From positions 1-64,000 of the forward strand of contig JAYZUZ010000004.1 of NCBI GenBank assembly GCA_036156195.1: a stretch of DNA of 64,000 bases. Reading direction: 5' to 3'. Position numbers and translations under genes: made by a program. Origin of the DNA: Abyssibacter sp036156195. Its GTDB lineage: Bacteria > Pseudomonadota > Gammaproteobacteria > Nevskiales > OUC007. Below the pieces are notes generated by a model. That model saw only the letters and a list, made by a program, of their open reading frames with translations. It did no database searches and was not told the DNA's origin. Shown in pieces: positions 52,092 to 61,922 of the stretch (positions are counted from its first letter, which is position 1; every line of letters starts with the position of its first letter).

Positions 52092-52943
52092 TTAGCCCGC
52101 GGCAGCGTCGGTTGCCGGAGCCTCGCTGACCAAGTGCACGGTGCGCTGCGGGAACGGAATCTCGATATCGTTCTCGTCGAAGCTCAGCTTGATGCGCTCG
52201 ACCAGATCGCAGCGGGTCGCCCACCAATCGGCAGAGGCTGCCCAGCCACGTACGGCAAAGTCCACCGAGTTGTCGCCCAGATTCGAGACGACGACGCTGG
52301 GAGCCGGATCATCGAGAATCCGGGGCTCGTCCTTCAGCATGGCAACCAGTAGTTCCTTGGCTTTTTTCAGGTCGGATCCGTAGCCGATGCCGATTGTCAG
52401 GTCCACGCGGCGTGTCGGCAGGGCGCTGAAATTGGTGATCTTGTTGCCCCAGACGCTGGAATTTGGCAGCCAGACCAGCTGGTTGTCGAAGGTCTTGAGG
52501 ATGGTCGACGTGATCTTGATCTCTTCGACGATGCCCATTTGCCCGCCAATATCGACCACGTTGCCTTTCGCGAACGGCCGGAACAGGATCAGCATGACGC
52601 CCGCGGCAAACGAGGACAGCTGGTTTTGCAAGGCCAGGCCAATGGCCAGTGCGGCACCACCGAGCAGCGCTGCGGCCGATGTTGTATCGACACCGAGCTG
52701 GCCCAGCGCCGAGATAATGACCATGGCAAGCAGCAGGCCGTAACCCACATTGCCGAGAAAGGCGATGAGCGTCTCGTCCAGCTTGGCCTTGGTCATCGCC
52801 TTCTTGGCGAGGCGGATGACCAGTTGTGCGACCCAGCGACCGATAAAGAAGATCGCGACGGCAGACACGACAGCCTTGATCAGTGGAACAATAAGCGTCC
52901 ACAAAGCCATGGGGTCGCTCAGCAGGTCGTTGAATAGCTCCAT
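52092..52943 (-). CDS. mscS: Small-conductance mechanosensitive channel MscS
   Basis: This 283-residue inner-membrane protein has TM helices near 15-37, 60-80 and 85-110. The pore helix 'LLGGAALAIGLALQNQLSSFAAGVMLI' is Gly/Ala-rich as in MscS, followed by the cytoplasmic beta domain ('VDIGGQMGIVEEIKITSTIL') and 'VWLPNSSVWGNKITNFS'. It releases solutes under hypo-osmotic shock. The ATG at 52941-52943 gives the usual length; the upstream extension overlaps pldA's leader and is not convincing. Confidence 0.93.
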   Translation of the reverse strand: MELFNDLLSDPMALWTLIVPLIKAVVSAVAIFFIGRWVAQLVIRLAKKAMTKAKLDETLIAFLGNVGYGLLLAMVIISALGQLGVDTTSAAALLGGAALAIGLALQNQLSSFAAGVMLILFRPFAKGNVVDIGGQMGIVEEIKITSTILKTFDNQLVWLPNSSVWGNKITNFSALPTRRVDLTIGIGYGSDLKKAKELLVAMLKDEPRILDDPAPSVVVSNLGDNSVDFAVRGWAASADWWATRCDLVERIKLSFDENDIEIPFPQRTVHLVSEAPATDAAAG

Positions 52944-53023
52944 AAAAGGGCAGTTCCGCGTGAAGTGAGCGTAAACGGTAACGCCTTGCACATCAGATTT
53001 CCGTGAAACCCACTGGTGAACAG

Positions 53024-54061
53024 ATGATTCGACGCAGTCTGCTACTCCTGCTCGGTGGCCCGCTGGTGGCCATGGCTGCCCCAGATGATGGGGGTTTTCT
53101 GCCTCCCGCACCGGCTGAGGTGGATGCCTGCGTGCAAGACCTCGTACTCACGGCCGATGCCGAGCTGGATGTTGGCCTGTTGCGCACTGTGTGCGTCGAG
53201 CAGTTGTCCAGCGGGCTGCCGGCTGCCGCCATTACCGAAGCCGAGCGAGGCGAGGCGGCCACCGCCTTGCGCCGCCGGCTGCGACTGGAGCGCGTAACCC
53301 AGTCCAATCCATTCGTGCTGACGCCGTACCGGCCGAATTACGTACTTCCGCTGGCCTATCAGGACAGCCCCAATCAGGCGAGCACGCAGGGCAATGGACT
53401 GGCGCAGCGCATGGAAGTGAAGTTCCAATTGAGCTTCCGGATCCCGCTGTTGCAGGATGTTCTGGGCACGCAAGCCGATCTGTCCATCGCATACACCGGC
53501 AAGTCGTTCTGGCAGGCATACGATGCCTCGCGATCGCGCCCGTTTCGCGAAACCAACCACGAACCCGAGATCTTCCTCAGTGTCCCGGTGGACTGGCCAT
53601 GGCTGGGCACGCGCTTGGACCGGGTGCTACTGGGTATTAACCACCAGTCCAATGGCCAGGATTTGCCCACCTCGCGCAGCTGGAACCGCCTCTATGCCAC
53701 CTTTGTCTGGGAGGTGCAGGATATGCTGGTCTCGCTGCAGCCGTGGTGGCGAATCCCGGAAGAACGCAAGAAGGGGCCGGATGATCCACGCGGTGATGAC
53801 AACCCCGACATTGAGCGCTATGCAGGGCAGTTCGAACTGGTCGTTGCCTGGCGCAATGACAACGACACCTACTCGGCCGTCTGGCGTAACAATGCCCGGG
53901 CGGAGAACCGGGGCAGTCTGGAGCTGGGGTGGAGCTTCCCGATGACGGGGCGTGCACGCGGTTATGTCCAGTATTTCACCGGCTATGCGGAGAGCCTGAT
54001 CGACTATCAGGATCATCACAACCGCATCAGTATCGGGATCCTGATGACCGACTGGCTGTAG
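53024..54061 (+). CDS. pldA: Outer-membrane phospholipase A (OMPLA)
   Basis: This 345-residue outer-membrane phospholipase has a signal peptide (MIRRSLLLLLGGPLVAMA) and a barrel with the catalytic residues His207, Ser209 and Asn221 in 'NHQSNG...SRSWNR', with the same spacing as E. coli His142, Ser144 and Asn156. It has about 60 additional residues before the barrel, including two Cys in the region 43-69. OMPLA destroys phospholipids misplaced in the outer leaflet. I prefer ATG 53024 to GTG 53003 because it starts the signal peptide. mlaA follows after 94 bases. Confidence 0.9.
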   Translation: MIRRSLLLLLGGPLVAMAAPDDGGFLPPAPAEVDACVQDLVLTADAELDVGLLRTVCVEQLSSGLPAAAITEAERGEAATALRRRLRLERVTQSNPFVLTPYRPNYVLPLAYQDSPNQASTQGNGLAQRMEVKFQLSFRIPLLQDVLGTQADLSIAYTGKSFWQAYDASRSRPFRETNHEPEIFLSVPVDWPWLGTRLDRVLLGINHQSNGQDLPTSRSWNRLYATFVWEVQDMLVSLQPWWRIPEERKKGPDDPRGDDNPDIERYAGQFELVVAWRNDNDTYSAVWRNNARAENRGSLELGWSFPMTGRARGYVQYFTGYAESLIDYQDHHNRISIGILMTDWL

Positions 54062-54155
54062 CCGGTTGCAACATTTTCCCGGCGCGATGGTCGGAATCCG
54101 GTGAGGGGCGGAGGACTGGTCGCGGGCAGCGGCCAAACGACGACAGGGAGTCGCC

Positions 54156-55016
54156 ATGCAGGTCCGAATATCGCCAGGCGCAGCATATGCCGGGTCCGGC
54201 GCCCGACAGGTTGCCGTTGACGCACGCACAGCAGGACGGGCTTTGTTGCTCGTCACAGTGCTTTGCCTGCTGCTGGCTGGTTGCGCGACCACGGGCGGTC
54301 CTGAGCCGGACGCAGCCATCGCTGAATCGCAACCCGACGGGACGCCCCTGCCCGATACGGCCGAGGTCATTCAACCCACCGTTGTCGCATTCGAGCCACC
54401 CGATGACCCCCTGATGGGGTTTAACCGGGCTGTGTTTGCCTTCAATGATGTGACTTACCGCTATGCGTTTGCCCCTCTGTCGCGGGGCTACGAAGCCGCT
54501 GTGCCGGAACCCGTGCGTGCCAGCATTGGTCGCGCATTCGACAACATCAAGATGCCGGTGCGCACGGTGAACTTTCTGTTGCAAGGGGAGCTGCGTAGCG
54601 CCGGCATCGATACGGCCCGCTTTCTGGTGAATTCCACGCTTGGGCTGGCAGGGTTGTTCGACCCTGCGGCATCGCTGTTGGGTCTTGAGCCGGAGGACAC
54701 CGGTTTCGCCGAAACCTTGCGGCGTTATGGTAGCGGTCAGGGCACGTTCATTGTGCTGCCCTTTTACGGACCCTCAGACTTGCGTAGCGGCTCCGGGTTG
54801 CTTGTGGACTATTTGCTCAATCCGATTCCCTATCTGGTTGACCAGCCCGAGGCGACGGCGATCAACGTGTTTGATGCCTTTCAGGCCAATGGTCCGCGTG
54901 TCCGCCAGTACGTGCAGTTACGGGAAGAGGCGGAGGATCCGTACCTGTTCATGCGCGATCTCTACTGGCAAGGAGAGTTGAGGAACGCCATCTACCCTGA
55001 GGGCGGCGGCGAGTGA
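54156..55016 (+). CDS. mlaA: Outer-membrane lipid asymmetry lipoprotein MlaA
   Basis: This 286-residue VacJ/MlaA protein has the lipobox LLAGC (Cys43), the motif 'DPLMGFNRAVFAFND' and 'RFLVNSTLGLAGLFDPA'. MlaA takes phospholipids from the outer leaflet and passes them inward. The sequence before the lipobox is unusually long (42 residues) although AGGGAG supports ATG 54156; a TTG nearer the hydrophobic core is possible. The stop overlaps the MMPL start (GTGA). Confidence 0.92.
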   Translation: MQVRISPGAAYAGSGARQVAVDARTAGRALLLVTVLCLLLAGCATTGGPEPDAAIAESQPDGTPLPDTAEVIQPTVVAFEPPDDPLMGFNRAVFAFNDVTYRYAFAPLSRGYEAAVPEPVRASIGRAFDNIKMPVRTVNFLLQGELRSAGIDTARFLVNSTLGLAGLFDPAASLLGLEPEDTGFAETLRRYGSGQGTFIVLPFYGPSDLRSGSGLLVDYLLNPIPYLVDQPEATAINVFDAFQANGPRVRQYVQLREEAEDPYLFMRDLYWQGELRNAIYPEGGGE

Positions 55017-57415
55017 CGCTTACTGACCTGTTGCTGCGCGGCCGCTGGTGGATCCTGGCCGCATTCGTTCTGCTGGCGGTGACACTGCTGCTGTTTGCCC
55101 CGCGTTTTGAGATCAACGCGTCGGCCGAAACACTACTGTCCGAAGGCAACCGAGACTATCTGCAAGCCCGGCAGGTCCAGCAGCGGTTTCCGTCCGAAGC
55201 CTTTGTGCTGGTGGCCTATGCGCCGAAAGGTCGCGGGTTGTTCAGCGATCAGTCCATTGCTGACATTCGTGAACTCACCCATCGCCTGGCTGATCTTCCC
55301 TCCGTGGCCTCGGTGCGCTCACTTGTGAACGTTCCGCTGATTCCTGCCGATGCCAGCGCCGGCCTGCGTGATGACTTTGATCCGGACGCCTGGCTGCTGG
55401 ACCGTCGCGACAACAGCCCAGAGGCGCTGCGTCAGACTCTTGAGGGGCATCCGATCTACCAGGGACTGTTGGTCAACAAGGACTTATCTGCCACGGCCTT
55501 GCAGGTGCTGTTTCGTAGTGAGCCGGCGCTGGATCGGTTGCACGCCGAGATGCTCGACATCGAATTACTGCGGTTAAAGGGCGAACTCTCCGACGCGCAA
55601 CAGCGCGAACTGGCGCTGTTGCGCGCCCGGGCCCGCCCGCTGGAACACGCCCAGCGCCGACAGCGTGTGGAGGACATCGCGGCGATGCGGGCACTCGCAG
55701 ACCCTTACCGGGAACGCGCCGATGTGTATCTCGGCGGCGCTGAAGTACTGGGTGTGGACCTGATCAGAATGGTTCGCAGCGATCTGCAGCTGTTTGGTGC
55801 GGCCGTACTGGGCATGATCAGTCTGGTGTTGCTGGGCGTGTTCCGGCGCCTTCGATGGGTGTTCTTGCCCTTGCTTTGCTGTGCCGTCAGCGTCGGCATG
55901 ACTGTGGGCCTATTCGGCTTGATCGGCCTGAAGGCAACTGTCATTTCGGCAAACTTCATTGCGCTGCAACTGGTGCTGACGCTGGCTGTGGTGGTGCACC
56001 TGATTGTTCAATACCGCGAAGAGGCGCAGGCCGATCCTGGTGCCGACCAGCCCGCGCTGGTGACGCGAACCCTGCGTCGCAAGCTCGGCCCCTGCCTCTA
56101 TGCCGGATTGACGACATCTGTGGGGTTTGCGTCGCTGACGCTAACCGATATCGAGCCGGTGCGCGCCTTTGGCTGGATGATGATTCTGGCCATGGCCCTG
56201 TCGATTCTGAGCAGTCTGGTGCTGTTTCCCGTCGTCTTGCTCATGACGCGGAGGGCGCCTGCGCAAGACGACTGGCCCTGGGTGCGCGCCCTGGTTGATG
56301 CAATGGGCGATCTGGCTACGGGGCATCGCGGCCTTGTGCTACTGGCCGGTGGCCTGCTGATGATTGCAGCGGTCATCGGCACCTTGCGGCTGGATGTCGA
56401 GAACAGCTTTATCGACTATTTCGCGGACGACACGCGCATCCATCAGGAGCTGCGCTTTATTGATCGGCAATTCGGTGGGTCGACACCCTTGGACGTGGTT
56501 TATCGCATGCCCGGCGGTGGACCGTCCTCGGGGAACCGGGTCATCCGCGCCGAAACCGTCCAACAGCTTCAACGCATGCAGGCGGTCATGGAGGATCAGC
56601 CAGCAATGGGAACGGTGCTTTCTCTGGTGAATTTCACCGAACTCGCCCGGGCACTGAACAACAACCGGCCACTGACAGAAACCGAGCTGACGGCCGTGTA
56701 CTGGTTGCTGGATGAATCCCTGCGCAAGAACCTGGTACGGAGCTACTTCTCGGAATCGGTCGGCGAACTCCGGTTATCTGCCCGCATTGTGGACACCACG
56801 CCCGGGCTGGATCGCGCAGACCTGCTGGCAGCGCTGCGGGCCGGGTTCGCGGATCAAGGGCTGGCGGCGGATGACTACCAGCTCACCGGCTTGTTTGTGC
56901 TGTATCAGGACTTGCTGGACCGCCTGGTGGCCTCCCAGGCGCTGACACTCGGCGTAGTCTTTGTGGCGCTGGGACTGGCGTTCGCGCTGATTTTCCGTTC
57001 GTTGCGCGTTGCGTTGATCGCGCTGGTGCCCAATCTGTTGTCGGCATTTGCCGTGCTCGGATTGATGGGCTGGCTGGGCATCTCGCTGGATTTCATGACA
57101 ATCACCATCGCCTCCGTCGCAATGGGAATCGCGGTGGACGACACCATTCACTACGTTCACCGCTTTCGCGAACAGCAGCAGGGAGGCGGTGATGTTGATC
57201 GGGCAATTCGCCAGAGTCACCGGACAGTGGGCACGGCATTGGTCTACACCACGTTGATTATCGTCTGTGGCTTCAGCCTGCTGGCGTTTTCAGACTTTGT
57301 GCCCAGCGTGTTGTTCGGCCTGTTGTCCGCACTGGCGATGCTGGTGGCGCTTGTGACCGATCTGACGCTGCTGCCGGCCATGCTGCGGCGCTGGGCTCCG
57401 GTATCAGATCGCTGA
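55013..57415 (+). CDS. MMPL-family RND transporter linked to MlaA
   Basis: This 800-residue inner-membrane protein has two RND halves with about 12 TM helices (TM1 near 13-30; clusters at about 255-400, 430-447 and 645-795). The periplasmic loops are smaller than in tripartite efflux pumps. The sequence 'SVAMGIAVDDTIHYVHRFRE' is the conserved TM motif with Asp-Asp. It starts with GTG overlapping the mlaA stop, so a role in phospholipid movement with MlaA is likely, though the direction is unknown. It is not closely similar to the other MMPL protein at 23542-26115. Confidence 0.9.
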   Translation: MTLTDLLLRGRWWILAAFVLLAVTLLLFAPRFEINASAETLLSEGNRDYLQARQVQQRFPSEAFVLVAYAPKGRGLFSDQSIADIRELTHRLADLPSVASVRSLVNVPLIPADASAGLRDDFDPDAWLLDRRDNSPEALRQTLEGHPIYQGLLVNKDLSATALQVLFRSEPALDRLHAEMLDIELLRLKGELSDAQQRELALLRARARPLEHAQRRQRVEDIAAMRALADPYRERADVYLGGAEVLGVDLIRMVRSDLQLFGAAVLGMISLVLLGVFRRLRWVFLPLLCCAVSVGMTVGLFGLIGLKATVISANFIALQLVLTLAVVVHLIVQYREEAQADPGADQPALVTRTLRRKLGPCLYAGLTTSVGFASLTLTDIEPVRAFGWMMILAMALSILSSLVLFPVVLLMTRRAPAQDDWPWVRALVDAMGDLATGHRGLVLLAGGLLMIAAVIGTLRLDVENSFIDYFADDTRIHQELRFIDRQFGGSTPLDVVYRMPGGGPSSGNRVIRAETVQQLQRMQAVMEDQPAMGTVLSLVNFTELARALNNNRPLTETELTAVYWLLDESLRKNLVRSYFSESVGELRLSARIVDTTPGLDRADLLAALRAGFADQGLAADDYQLTGLFVLYQDLLDRLVASQALTLGVVFVALGLAFALIFRSLRVALIALVPNLLSAFAVLGLMGWLGISLDFMTITIASVAMGIAVDDTIHYVHRFREQQQGGGDVDRAIRQSHRTVGTALVYTTLIIVCGFSLLAFSDFVPSVLFGLLSALAMLVALVTDLTLLPAMLRRWAPVSDR

Positions 57416-60400
57416 ACGGCGCAGGTCCAGTGTGGTGGGAAACTCCGCCGAGGCAGCGCTGCTTTGCGCAAAGCGAAACCGGCCGGGTGTATGGCCCTGG
57501 GGCTCAAACCGCGACAAGCGTCTGGATTCCGCCTCGTAGGCGTTGACCGGAAAGCTGTCGTAGTTGCGGCCTGCCGGATGCGCCACGTGGTAGGTCAGGC
57601 CACCCACAGAGCGTTGATTCCAGGTGTCCACCAAATCGAATACCAGCGGCGAGTCTGCGTCGAGCGTCGGGTGCAGGGCAGACCAGGGTTTCCATGCCCG
57701 GAACCGCACGCCAGCGATGGCCTCACCGGCCACGCCCGTTGGTGTCAGCGGCACATGGTGACCGTTGCAGGCCAGCGCATAGCGTTGGCCGCTCAGCCCT
57801 TGCAGCTTGACCTGGACGCGTTCCGTTGAAGAGTCGACATAGCGCGCGGTACCGCCACCGCCGGGTTCTTCGCCCAAGGTAATCCACGGTTCCAGCGCAT
57901 GGCGCAGCTCCAGGGTGACGCCCCGGTACGTCACGCTGCCATGTTCCGGGAAGCGGAATTCGAAGTGGGGAGCAAACCAATCATCCTGGAATGCGAAACC
58001 GGCGGCTCGCAGGTCTGCCAGTACGTCGCGGAAATCGTTCCAGCAGAACTCCGGTAGCAGGAAGCGATCATGCAGGCTAGTCCCGAACCGGTTGAGTGGC
58101 GCCTCATAGGGCGTCTCCCAGAACCAGGCGATCAGTGCCCGCAGCAGCAATTGCTGGACCAGGCTCATTTGCGCATGCGGCGGCATCTCGAAGCCGCGGA
58201 ACTCGACCAGACCCAGCCGCCCGGTTGCCGAATCCGGTGAGTACAGCTTGTCGATGCAGATTTCGCTGCGGTGCGTGTTGCCGGTGAGATCGGTGAGCAG
58301 GTGACGCAGAATGCGGTCGACGAGCCACGGCGGGGCACTGTCGCCCTTGCGCGGTAGCTGGGACAGGGCGATCCCTAACTCGTACAGGGCATCATCCCGG
58401 GCCTCGTCGACACGGGGAGACTGCGAGGTTGGCCCGATGAACAGGCCGGAGAACAGGTAGGACAGGCTGGGGTGGTTCTGCCAGTAGCGGATCAGGCTGC
58501 CCAGCAGGTCGGGGCGGCGCAGAAACGGGCTGTCATTGGTGGTTGCGCCACCCAGAACCACATGATTGCCCCCGCCTGTGCCAACGGCACGGCCATCGAT
58601 AAGGAACTTTTCGGTTCCCAATCGGCACTGGCGAGCGTCCTCGTACAGCCCGAAGGTCTGCGCTTTCATGTCTTGCCAGTTTGCAACGGGCTGCACATTG
58701 ACCTCGATGACGCCGGGGTCAGGAGTCACGGAGAGTTTGTCCAGGCGCGGATCGGCCGGTGGGGGGTAGCCTTCGATACGCACCGGGACATCGAGCTGAT
58801 GCGCGGCATCTTCCACCGCGCGGACCAGGTCGAGGTAGTCCTCAGCGTTCTGTGTGGGCGGCATAAACACCTGCAGCCGGCCATCGCGGGGTTCTACGGT
58901 GAGCGCTGTCCGCACTGGGCCGGTTTCGCGGGCTGCCGGCTGCGGACTGGGTTCGTGGGTTTGAGGCTGAGCGCGCCGGGTGGGTTGCACGGGCTGACGA
59001 GCATCCGTCAGCGCAGGCTGCTCGGTGGTGGGGTCATCCGCGACCACCTGCGGGTAGACATCCTCGGGAACCCAGGGCAGCGATTGGAGCGGCAGGCGAA
59101 ACCCGGCCGGGGAGTCGCCAGGCAGCAGGAATAGATGGCGTGTACGGGTTTTCCACAGTTCGGAAATCCACGGTTTGCCTGCCCGGCTGTTCTGCCGCTG
59201 GATCGGCAGTACGAACCCGGTGGGCGTGCCCAGGCCGCGCTCGAAGACACGTGTGAGCCGCCTTCGGGCTTCCGGATCATCCAGCTTGGGGTCGGTCGGA
59301 TCGACATTCTCCGGCAGGTTTCGCTCCTGCTCCAGGTAGTGCCAGGGGTCTTCGTACAGTGGCTGCGCGAATTCAGGCGCCAGGCCAAGCGATGTGGCCA
59401 GTTCGCTGCTGAAGCGACCGGCGACCTCCACCAGTTCTGCCTCGGGCCTGTCGCTGGGGGCGTCCGGCAGGCCTTTCTTGAGGATAGGGCGACCATCGCG
59501 TCGCAGGTACAAGGAATACGCCCAGCGCGGCAGTGATTCGCCGGGATACCACTTGCCCTGGCCAAAGGTCATCAAACCCTTGGGCGCCATGCGCTCGGCC
59601 AGTCGCCCGATGAGCTGGCGTGCGCGCGCCTGTTTGGTCGGTCCCACCGCTGCCGTGTTCCATTCGGGGGATTCGAAATCGTCGATGGAGACGAAGGTGG
59701 GCTCACCGCCCTGGGTCAGGCGCACGTCACCAGCTTCCAGCACGGTGTCCAGCCGGGTGCCGAGTGCATCGATGGCTGACCACTGCGCTTCGGTGTAGGG
59801 CTTGGTGACGCGTGGGGTTTCCAGCATGCGCTGGACGGACATTTCGTGTTCGAACTCGACCTCGCAGGGGTCGACACCACCGGTCACGGGGGCCGCCGCT
59901 GATGGCTCCGGTGTGGCTGTCAGCGGAATATGTCCCTCGCCGCAGAACAGGCCGGAGGTCGAATCCAGGCCGACCCAACCCGCTCCCGGGATGAACACTT
60001 CGCACCAGGCATGCAGGTCGGTGAAGTCGACATCCGTGCCGCTGGGCCCGTCCAGCGACTTGACGTCGGGCTTGAGCTGGATGAGGTACCCCGAGCAAAA
60101 GCGCGTGGCGTAGCCCATGTGACGCAGCAGCTGCGCCAATAGCCAGGCGGAGTCACGGCACGACCCTCGGCCCTTGGCCAGGGTTTCCTCCGGTGTTTGG
60201 ACGCCTGGCTCCATGCGAATCACATAGTCGATCTCATTGGCGATGTGCTGATTCAGGCCGACTAGAAAATCGATGGTGCGAACGGGCTTGCGCGGCTCCA
60301 TCGCATTGAGAAGCCCGGCGAATCGCCGCCCCAGGTGCGAGGCGGGTAGCGGCGTCTCCAGGTAGGGAGCGAGGTCTTCGGCCAGTCCATCCGGGTAGAC

Positions 60401-60712
60401 GAACGGCACATCTTCCGCCCAGTCCTCGATGAAAAAATCGAAGGGATTGAAGACAGCAAGGTCGGCATGCAGGTCGACTTCGATCTCGAAGTGCTGCACC
60501 TGCTCGGGGAACACGACGCGCGCCTGCCAGTTGTTGTGCGGATCCTGTTGCCAGTTCAGGAAATGCGGCTGCGGCCGAATCTTGAGCGAATAGCTCTGGA
60601 TGGCGGTACGCGTATGCGGTGCCGGCCGTAGTCGGATGATTTGCGGGGTCAGCGAAACGGGTCGGTCGTACCGGTACGTGGTGCGGTGATTCAGCGCAAC
60701 AACGATGCTCAT
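57404..60712 (-). CDS. Transglutaminase-like protein with DUF2126 domain
   Basis: This 1102-residue protein has a transglutaminase N-terminal domain (about 1-90) and a transglutaminase-like core (Cys185 in 'GRGSCRDSAWLLAQLLR', His234 in 'TDLHAWCEVF', Asp250 in 'WVGLDSTSG'), then a large DUF2126 domain. The 'LTQGGEPTFVSIDDFESPEWN' segment marks the DUF2126 start, with 'GGGNHVVLGG' further on. Related proteins are predicted from comparative genomics to act in peptide synthesis or turnover, with amidoligase and alpha-E proteins. The partners usually found beside it are not in this window; it is divergent from a zinc peptidase instead. Its last 12 bases overlap the end of the MMPL gene on the other strand. 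Confidence 0.85.
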   Translation of the reverse strand: MSIVVALNHRTTYRYDRPVSLTPQIIRLRPAPHTRTAIQSYSLKIRPQPHFLNWQQDPHNNWQARVVFPEQVQHFEIEVDLHADLAVFNPFDFFIEDWAEDVPFVYPDGLAEDLAPYLETPLPASHLGRRFAGLLNAMEPRKPVRTIDFLVGLNQHIANEIDYVIRMEPGVQTPEETLAKGRGSCRDSAWLLAQLLRHMGYATRFCSGYLIQLKPDVKSLDGPSGTDVDFTDLHAWCEVFIPGAGWVGLDSTSGLFCGEGHIPLTATPEPSAAAPVTGGVDPCEVEFEHEMSVQRMLETPRVTKPYTEAQWSAIDALGTRLDTVLEAGDVRLTQGGEPTFVSIDDFESPEWNTAAVGPTKQARARQLIGRLAERMAPKGLMTFGQGKWYPGESLPRWAYSLYLRRDGRPILKKGLPDAPSDRPEAELVEVAGRFSSELATSLGLAPEFAQPLYEDPWHYLEQERNLPENVDPTDPKLDDPEARRRLTRVFERGLGTPTGFVLPIQRQNSRAGKPWISELWKTRTRHLFLLPGDSPAGFRLPLQSLPWVPEDVYPQVVADDPTTEQPALTDARQPVQPTRRAQPQTHEPSPQPAARETGPVRTALTVEPRDGRLQVFMPPTQNAEDYLDLVRAVEDAAHQLDVPVRIEGYPPPADPRLDKLSVTPDPGVIEVNVQPVANWQDMKAQTFGLYEDARQCRLGTEKFLIDGRAVGTGGGNHVVLGGATTNDSPFLRRPDLLGSLIRYWQNHPSLSYLFSGLFIGPTSQSPRVDEARDDALYELGIALSQLPRKGDSAPPWLVDRILRHLLTDLTGNTHRSEICIDKLYSPDSATGRLGLVEFRGFEMPPHAQMSLVQQLLLRALIAWFWETPYEAPLNRFGTSLHDRFLLPEFCWNDFRDVLADLRAAGFAFQDDWFAPHFEFRFPEHGSVTYRGVTLELRHALEPWITLGEEPGGGGTARYVDSSTERVQVKLQGLSGQRYALACNGHHVPLTPTGVAGEAIAGVRFRAWKPWSALHPTLDADSPLVFDLVDTWNQRSVGGLTYHVAHPAGRNYDSFPVNAYEAESRRLSRFEPQGHTPGRFRFAQSSAASAEFPTTLDLRRSAI

Positions 60713-60782
60713 GAACGATCCAGTCTGTAGGCGGCAAGGATTATGGTCTACGCAGCCTCAACATGATGCACAATTTGCACCT

Positions 60783-61922
60783 ATGCAAACCTTTCACTGT
60801 GTCTGCGGCAACACGATCTTCTTCAAGAACACGCGCTGTGAGTCGTGTGAGCGTCGCCTGGCCTTTCTGCCCGACCAACGCCGCATGTCCTCGGTGGAGA
60901 GTGTGGGAGGCGGGCGCTGGAAATCGCCGGATGGCAGCGTCTACCGGCGCTGCCGTAACTACCGCCGACACGATATTTGCAACTGGATGGTGCCGGCTGC
61001 GGAATCCGAGCCCTACTGCCTGTCCTGCCGGCTGACCGAACAGGCACCGGATTTAAACGACCCGCGGCAAAGTCTCTACGTGTACCGGCTGGAGTCGGCG
61101 AAACGCCACTTGCTGTACACGATTCTCCAGCTGGGCCTGCCGGTACGCACCAAGGCGCAGGATCCGGACTGGGGCCTGGCGTTTCGCTTCGAAACGGACC
61201 GGGACCCTGACACCGAATTCGTCCATCCGGTTGAGGACGCCGAAACCGTATGGACCGGCCATGCCAACGGCACGATTACGATCAACCTCGCCGAGGCCGA
61301 TCATGTGGCGCGTGAGCGCATGCGGGTGCAGATGAAAGAGCGCTACCGCACGCTGTTGGGGCATTTCAGGCATGAGGTGGGGCATTACTATTGGGCGTTG
61401 CTCGTGGATGGCACAGATCTGCATGCGCCGTACCGCGAATTGTTTGGCGATGAGCGCCAGGACTATGGCAAGACGCTGGCGCGGTACTACAAGCGCGGGG
61501 CACCCCGGGACTGGAATGACCGCTTCATCAGCCCGTATGCCAGCTCCCACCCTTGGGAGGACTGGGCCGAGACGTTTGCCCACTACTTGCACATGATCGA
61601 CACCCTGGGCACGGCCAATGACTTCGGGTTCGTGGTGCAGGGGCGGCAGATCCCGCCGGCACCGTATCCGGATACCGTGCTGGCAGAGGTGCCATTCGAT
61701 GAGATCCTGGATTTATTCATCCACTTGAGCATCGGCCTGAACGCGATTAGCCGCTCCATGGGGGTGGCGGATTTGTATCCCTTCGTGCTGTGTCAGCCTG
61801 CCAAGGACAAGCTGCGGTTTGTGCATGAGGTGATTCACGCGCGATCCAGTCATCGTGGCGTTGACCAGATGTCGCTGTTTGATGCCAGAAACGCGCTGGA
61901 CAAGGCGGCTGCCGAGGCCTGA
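60783..61922 (+). CDS. Zinc-ribbon metallopeptidase family protein
   Basis: This 379-residue protein has an N-terminal zinc ribbon (Cys6, Cys8, Cys19, Cys22, and a further Cys group to about residue 85) and a catalytic domain with HEVGH at 197-201 (HExxH) plus the likely third zinc ligand in 'HPWEDWAETFAHYLHM'. It matches the putative zinc-binding metallopeptidase family. The substrate is unknown. I chose ATG 60783, from which the Cys motifs begin at once; the reading frame is open upstream to 60705. The gene is divergent from the DUF2126 gene and its stop directly precedes the next start. Confidence 0.82.
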   Translation: MQTFHCVCGNTIFFKNTRCESCERRLAFLPDQRRMSSVESVGGGRWKSPDGSVYRRCRNYRRHDICNWMVPAAESEPYCLSCRLTEQAPDLNDPRQSLYVYRLESAKRHLLYTILQLGLPVRTKAQDPDWGLAFRFETDRDPDTEFVHPVEDAETVWTGHANGTITINLAEADHVARERMRVQMKERYRTLLGHFRHEVGHYYWALLVDGTDLHAPYRELFGDERQDYGKTLARYYKRGAPRDWNDRFISPYASSHPWEDWAETFAHYLHMIDTLGTANDFGFVVQGRQIPPAPYPDTVLAEVPFDEILDLFIHLSIGLNAISRSMGVADLYPFVLCQPAKDKLRFVHEVIHARSSHRGVDQMSLFDARNALDKAAAEA

